Shown here: positions 14,218 through 17,115 of the stretch, piece by piece
Numbering within the stretch: the first letter of the stretch is position 1
Layout of the letters: each line of letters opens with the position of its first letter
NCBI GenBank assembly: GCA_902463875.1
Contig: CABQHR010000021.1
Span: forward strand, 1-17,115
Reading direction: 5' to 3'
DNA length: 17,115 nucleotides
From: an uncultured Collinsella sp.
Lineage (GTDB): Bacteria; Actinomycetota; Coriobacteriia; Coriobacteriales; Coriobacteriaceae
Made by a program: the position numbers and the translations under genes
Notes under the pieces: model-generated
Database searches by the model: none
Seen by the model: only the letters and a program-made list of their open reading frames with translations
What the model was told of the DNA's origin: nothing

Positions 14218-15021
14218 CTACACCACGTTTCCACCAGTCAGCACCGCCGCTGGCGCACGGGCGCGCACAATTCGAGAAACGGTACTTTTGCCAATACCCG
14301 TATACCGCTCAATCTGACGCACCGTAAATCCGGCATCATGCAATCCAAGAATAACGATATTGCGCTGCGCCGACGATGCGGCTTTAACCTCGTGGAGCGG
14401 AGCCCCGAGACCCTTCGCCAGCTTTTCGGCAAAGGCGTGCCGCTCCCACTCCGTCTCTTCCATATCGCGCATCGCTGGCTCGCCGCCGTCGGGCGTCGAA
14501 AGCGAATAGGCAGCAAAGCCATCGGCGGAACCGAAAAGCTCAAGCACGCAAGAAGGGTCGGAAAATCCCCTCGTCATATTATTGTCATAGGCCCGTAGAT
14601 ACTCGGCAAAGCTGCTCCAGGGATAACACTCGACTAGGCTAATGCCCGCCCCCTGCGGATTAGCATGCACGTAGCGAATAGCCTCCATCACCTGCCGGTC
14701 AGTATCGAGCGAGCGGCGCTCAAAACGTTCACGAAAAAGACAGCCCGCGCGCTCGGTACGTTTATTGAACCGACGAGCATACGTCAGCAGCAACCGCTGC
14801 ATGACTGCGCTTATTTCATCCTCATAATCCAAAAGCACCAGATCCACGTGGTCGCCCATGAGACACCACGCCACAATCGTCACCTGGGCCTCGCGGCAGC
14901 AGTCTCGCATCAGCTCCAAAAACTCCCACCGATCTTCATCGCCCTCAAAGACGAGCTGCTTGCCCGCACCGCGGGCACAGACTTGGTAAAAGCCGGTAAC
15001 CGTTCTCCAAACGCGCTGCAT
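14218..15021 (-). CDS. REP-associated Y1 transposase-like protein (RAYT) with altered HUH motif
   Basis: The 267-residue protein matches the Y1/REP-associated transposase family (TnpA_REP), single-strand DNA nucleases often kept as chromosomal single copies. Family landmarks: GFYQVCARG (10-18, usually YHV-x-RG), VFEGDEDRWEFLELM (24-38), AWCLMGDHVDLVL (51-63), FRERFERRSLD (96-106), AIRYVHANPQGAG (114-126) with the likely catalytic Tyr117, and YPWSSFAEYL (133-142). A C-terminal helix-turn-helix (about 217-254, FTVRQIERYTGIGKSTVSRIV) is typical of one RAYT group. The metal-binding HUH reads H58-V-D60 instead of H-x-H, and the usual early His is Gln13. The ATG at 15021 follows GAAGGGAG; a longer frame from 15234 has no family sequence. 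Mobility is doubtful; a domesticated role is possible. Confidence 0.82.
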   Translation of the reverse strand: MQRVWRTVTGFYQVCARGAGKQLVFEGDEDRWEFLELMRDCCREAQVTIVAWCLMGDHVDLVLLDYEDEISAVMQRLLLTYARRFNKRTERAGCLFRERFERRSLDTDRQVMEAIRYVHANPQGAGISLVECYPWSSFAEYLRAYDNNMTRGFSDPSCVLELFGSADGFAAYSLSTPDGGEPAMRDMEETEWERHAFAEKLAKGLGAPLHEVKAASSAQRNIVILGLHDAGFTVRQIERYTGIGKSTVSRIVRARAPAAVLTGGNVV

Positions 15022-15143
15022 GGCGCTCCCTTCGCCGGGATCTGCTTGCCATCCAATACAGCACGATTGAAGCGTGCCATCAAAACATTCACGCAAAACA
15101 ATACACTCGCGCGGCCAAAGGCAGTAAACAGGCGGCGAACGGC

Positions 15144-15174
15144 AGCGTTGCAACAGGTCAACCCCTGCAACGCT
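15144..15174 (-). promoter_or_regulatory. Inverted repeat upstream of the RAYT-like gene
   Basis: AGCGTTGCA (15144-15152) and TGCAACGCT (15166-15174) are perfect 9-bp arms around 13 bases. On the minus strand the spacer contains TTGACC, a -35-like hexamer, about 140 bases before the RAYT start; no good -10 was found. It could be an operator or a REP-like recognition hairpin. Confidence 0.35.
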
Positions 15175-15253
15175 TACAAGAGCTGACCAAAAGCTTGCCC
15201 AAGACGGACCCCCTCTACGGAAGTTCGCGGCCACAGAACATAGAGTTAAATCG

Positions 15254-15265
15254 TTTCAATTGAAA
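15254..15265. promoter_or_regulatory. Perfect 12-bp palindrome TTTCAATTGAAA
   Basis: A perfect palindrome in the divergent region, about 160 bp upstream of the NifU-like start and 60 bp upstream of its -10 candidate. Its position suits an operator or activator site. No known motif was recognised. Confidence 0.3.
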
Positions 15266-15424
15266 GTTCCGCGCTTCTCGCTACGAAAACTGAGCCGTTC
15301 GCCGAATATTCCGTGCATTTCGCGGTATTATAGGGGCTGCATGTCATGTCCCTTTCGAAGGGTCGCCCGGCAATCGCCAGCCACGACCCCCAGACGGGAC
15401 GCCAACACGATAGAGAGGAGAGGC

Positions 15425-16159
15425 ATGCAGTACTCACAGGAAGTGGAGAACATGTGCCCCGTTGCCAAGGGTGCATACCACGGCCCCGCACCCATCCCCG
15501 AGGAGGGCAAGTGGGTCCAGGCTAAGGAGATTTCCGACATCTCCGGTCTTACGCACGGTGTGGGTTGGTGCGCACCTCAGCAGGGCGCCTGCAAGCTCAC
15601 GCTGAACGTCAAGGACGGCATCATCGAGGAGGCCCTCGTTGAGACCATCGGCTGCTCGGGCATGACCCACTCTGCCGCCATGGCTTCCGAGATCCTTCCC
15701 GGTAAGACCATCCTCGAGGCCCTCAACACCGACCTCGTCTGCGATGCCATCAACGTTGCTATGCGCGAGATCTTCCTGCAGATCGTTTACGGCCGCAGCC
15801 AGACCGCGTTCTCCGAGGGCGGCCTGCCCGTGGGCGCCTCCCTCGACGACCTTGGCAAGGGCCTTCGCTCTCAGGTCGGCACCATGTTCGGCACCAAGGC
15901 CAAGGGCGCTCGTTACCTCGAGCTCGCTCAGGGCTACGTCACCCGCATGGCTCTCAACGACAAGAACGAGATCATCGCGTTCGAGTTCCTGAACCTCGGC
16001 AAGTTCACCGACGCCGTCAAGGCCGGCAAGACCCCCGAGGAGGCCATCGCTGGCGCTATGGGCCACTATGGTCAGTGGGAGAACGCTGCCAAGTACATCG
16101 ACCCGCGCACCGACGAGGAGACTCACTCCGTCGCCAGCGTGTTCCCGGTTCACGAGTAG
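15425..16159 (+). CDS. NifU-like Fe-S scaffold-type protein paired with GGGtGRT protein
   Basis: The 244-residue protein has an IscU/NifU N-terminal-like region: GACKLTLNVKDGIIEEALVE (54-73) and TIGCSGMTHSAAMASEIL (74-91), which parallels the FGCGSAIASSS block of NifU. C77 matches the middle ligand cysteine, but the first ligand is displaced (C49 or C56 nearby; the CGDA position reads QQGA), and no third cysteine follows in the expected place. After this come family-specific segments: REIFLQIVYGRSQTAFSEGGLPVGASL (114-140, in parts) and AGAMGHYGQWENAAKYIDPRTDEE. It is longer than SufU or IscU. The ATG at 15425 follows AGAGGAG by four bases. The next gene starts 18 bases later, so the pair is an operon. 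Scaffold activity is inferred from the fold, and the client is unknown. Confidence 0.85.
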   Translation: MQYSQEVENMCPVAKGAYHGPAPIPEEGKWVQAKEISDISGLTHGVGWCAPQQGACKLTLNVKDGIIEEALVETIGCSGMTHSAAMASEILPGKTILEALNTDLVCDAINVAMREIFLQIVYGRSQTAFSEGGLPVGASLDDLGKGLRSQVGTMFGTKAKGARYLELAQGYVTRMALNDKNEIIAFEFLNLGKFTDAVKAGKTPEEAIAGAMGHYGQWENAAKYIDPRTDEETHSVASVFPVHE

Positions 16160-16177
16160 AAAGGGAGGGAAATAACT

Positions 16178-17115
16178 ATGACTGTTACGTTCGAAGGTTA
16201 CGAGCGCCGCGCTGACAAGATCAACAAGTGCCTCGCCGACAACGGCATCGCCTCCCTCGAGGAAGCTCTGCAGATCTGCACCGACAAGGGCTTCAACCCG
16301 CGTGAGATCGTCAACAACACCCAGTCCATCGCCTTCCAGAACGCCGAGTGGGCCTACACCCTCGGTTGCGCTCTCGCTGTCAAGCGTGGCGCAAAGACCG
16401 CTTCTGAGGCTGCCGCCATCATCGGCGAGGGCATCCAGGCCTTCACCGTTCCCGGCTCCGTCGCCGAGGACCGCAAGGTCGGCCTGGGCCACGGCAACCT
16501 GGGCGCTATGCTGCTCTCCGACGACACCGAGTGCTTCGCCTTCCTGGCCGGCCATGAGTCCTTCGCTGCCGCTGAGGGCGCTATCGGCCTGGCTCTGAAC
16601 GCCAACAAGGCTCGCAAGAAGCCGCTGCGCGTCATCCTCAACGGTCTGGGCAAGGACGCTGCTCAGATCATCGCCCGCATCAACGGCTTCACCTACGTGA
16701 AGACCCAGTTCGACTACTACACGGGCGAGCTCAAGGTCGTCGAGACCATCCCCTACTCCGATGGTCCCCGCGCTGCCGTTAACTGCTACGGCTCCGACGA
16801 CGTCCGCGAGGGCGTTGCCATCATGTGGCACGAGAACGTCGACATCTCGATCACCGGTAACTCCACCAACCCCACGCGCTTCCAGCACCCCGTCGCTGGC
16901 ACCTACAAGAAGGAGCGCCTCGAGGCTGGCAAGAAGTACTTCTCCGTCGCTTCTGGTGGCGGCACTGGCCGTACCCTGCACCCGGACAACATGGGCGCCG
17001 GCCCTGCCTCTTACGGCATGACCGACACCATGGGCCGTATGCACTCCGACGCCCAGTTCGCCGGTTCCTCCTCCGTGCCTGCGCACGTCGACATGATGGG
17101 TCTCATCGGCATGGG
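16178..17115 (+). CDS. GGGtGRT-family protein, C-terminus cut by right edge
   Basis: The ATG at 16178 follows an AGGGAGGG ribosome site. The frame stays open to the window end (312 codons), so only the last residues are missing. The family-naming motif GGGTGRT is at 260-266, followed by LHPDNMGAGPASYG and the highly conserved MTDTMGRMHSDAQFAG (281-296). The N-terminal third is helical; residues 101-170 contain GLGHGNLGAMLLSD and the SFAAAEGAIGLALNANKA stretch. No signal peptide or membrane helix is visible, so it is cytoplasmic. The function of the family is not established; it is found next to a NifU-like gene in many anaerobes, as here, suggesting a shared Fe-S-related task. Codon use is strongly biased towards C-ending and GCT/CTC codons, as in highly expressed genes. 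Confidence 0.92.
   Translation, partial: MTVTFEGYERRADKINKCLADNGIASLEEALQICTDKGFNPREIVNNTQSIAFQNAEWAYTLGCALAVKRGAKTASEAAAIIGEGIQAFTVPGSVAEDRKVGLGHGNLGAMLLSDDTECFAFLAGHESFAAAEGAIGLALNANKARKKPLRVILNGLGKDAAQIIARINGFTYVKTQFDYYTGELKVVETIPYSDGPRAAVNCYGSDDVREGVAIMWHENVDISITGNSTNPTRFQHPVAGTYKKERLEAGKKYFSVASGGGTGRTLHPDNMGAGPASYGMTDTMGRMHSDAQFAGSSSVPAHVDMMGLIGM

Larger units (their letters stand above)
15022..15424. other. Divergent intergenic region between the RAYT-like gene and the NifU-like gene
   Basis: No gene was found in these 403 bases. They hold an inverted repeat at 15144-15174, a perfect palindrome TTTCAATTGAAA at 15254-15265, a TATTAT -10 candidate at 15326-15331 for the NifU-like gene (poor -35), and a short hairpin CCCTT-TCG-AAGGG at 15350-15362 in its leader. 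Base composition is lower in GC than the flanking plus-strand genes. Confidence 0.5.

Noticed and set aside
15022..15234. N-terminal extension of the RAYT-like gene to 15234
   Set aside because: The 71 added residues have no family similarity, and the ATG at 15021 has a strong ribosome site; the region carries regulatory-looking repeats instead.
15260..15424. Extension of the NifU-like gene to an ATG at 15260
   Set aside because: The extra residues are Arg-rich with no domain, cross the promoter candidate, and the internal ATG at 15425 has an ideal ribosome site.
15434..17086. 550-codon minus-strand open frame opposite the NifU-like and GGGtGRT genes
   Set aside because: It is an antisense shadow with Gly/Val/Leu/Asp-rich low-information sequence; the plus-strand proteins are clearly recognisable.

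Overview
The window looks like a chromosomal segment of a high-GC, Gram-positive gut anaerobe, most likely a Coriobacteriia member close to Collinsella. This is inferred from GC-rich codon use, strong AGGAG-type ribosome binding sites, a SufCBDSU-type iron-sulfur operon without SufA or SufE, an LPXTG-like surface protein, and a NifU-like plus GGGtGRT gene pair typical of anaerobes. No rRNA, tRNA, CRISPR array or complete insertion sequence was seen.

Left part (1-3691), cell-surface glycan genes. Two tandem family 2 glycosyltransferases lie on the minus strand, the second running off the left edge. They are divergent from a membrane acyltransferase of family 3. A second plus-strand transcription unit encodes a GlfT2-like (galactofuranosyltransferase-like) glycosyltransferase. 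Together they suggest the edge of a cell-wall or capsule polysaccharide locus.

Middle (3712-8087), minus strand. A 599-residue AAA-ATPase-like/DUF1703 protein has an apparently eroded nuclease site. Next comes a 600-residue secreted, sortase-anchored protein with a possible lysozyme-like head and a long Ser/Asp/Lys-rich stalk. Last is an Rrf2-family regulator with three cysteines positioned like the Fe-S ligands of IscR. A clear intrinsic terminator (5645-5680) separates the first two.

SUF operon (8312-13557), plus strand. sufC, sufB, sufD, sufS and sufU are tightly packed with start/stop overlaps and end at a strong terminator (13587-13620). The divergent Rrf2 gene and the inverted repeats between it and sufC suggest Fe-S-responsive control. 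SufS mobilises sulfur from cysteine, SufU accepts or relays it, and SufBC2D assembles the cluster.

Right part (13621-17115). A roughly 600-bp non-coding region is rich in inverted repeats and holds a candidate structured RNA. Beside it, on the minus strand, is a REP-associated (Y1) transposase-like gene whose HUH motif reads HVD. After a 400-bp divergent intergenic region come a NifU-like scaffold protein and a GGGtGRT-family protein cut by the right edge. This last pair is a conserved but functionally undescribed module, here a few kilobases from the SUF machinery. With the structured intergenic element it is the most interesting content of the window.
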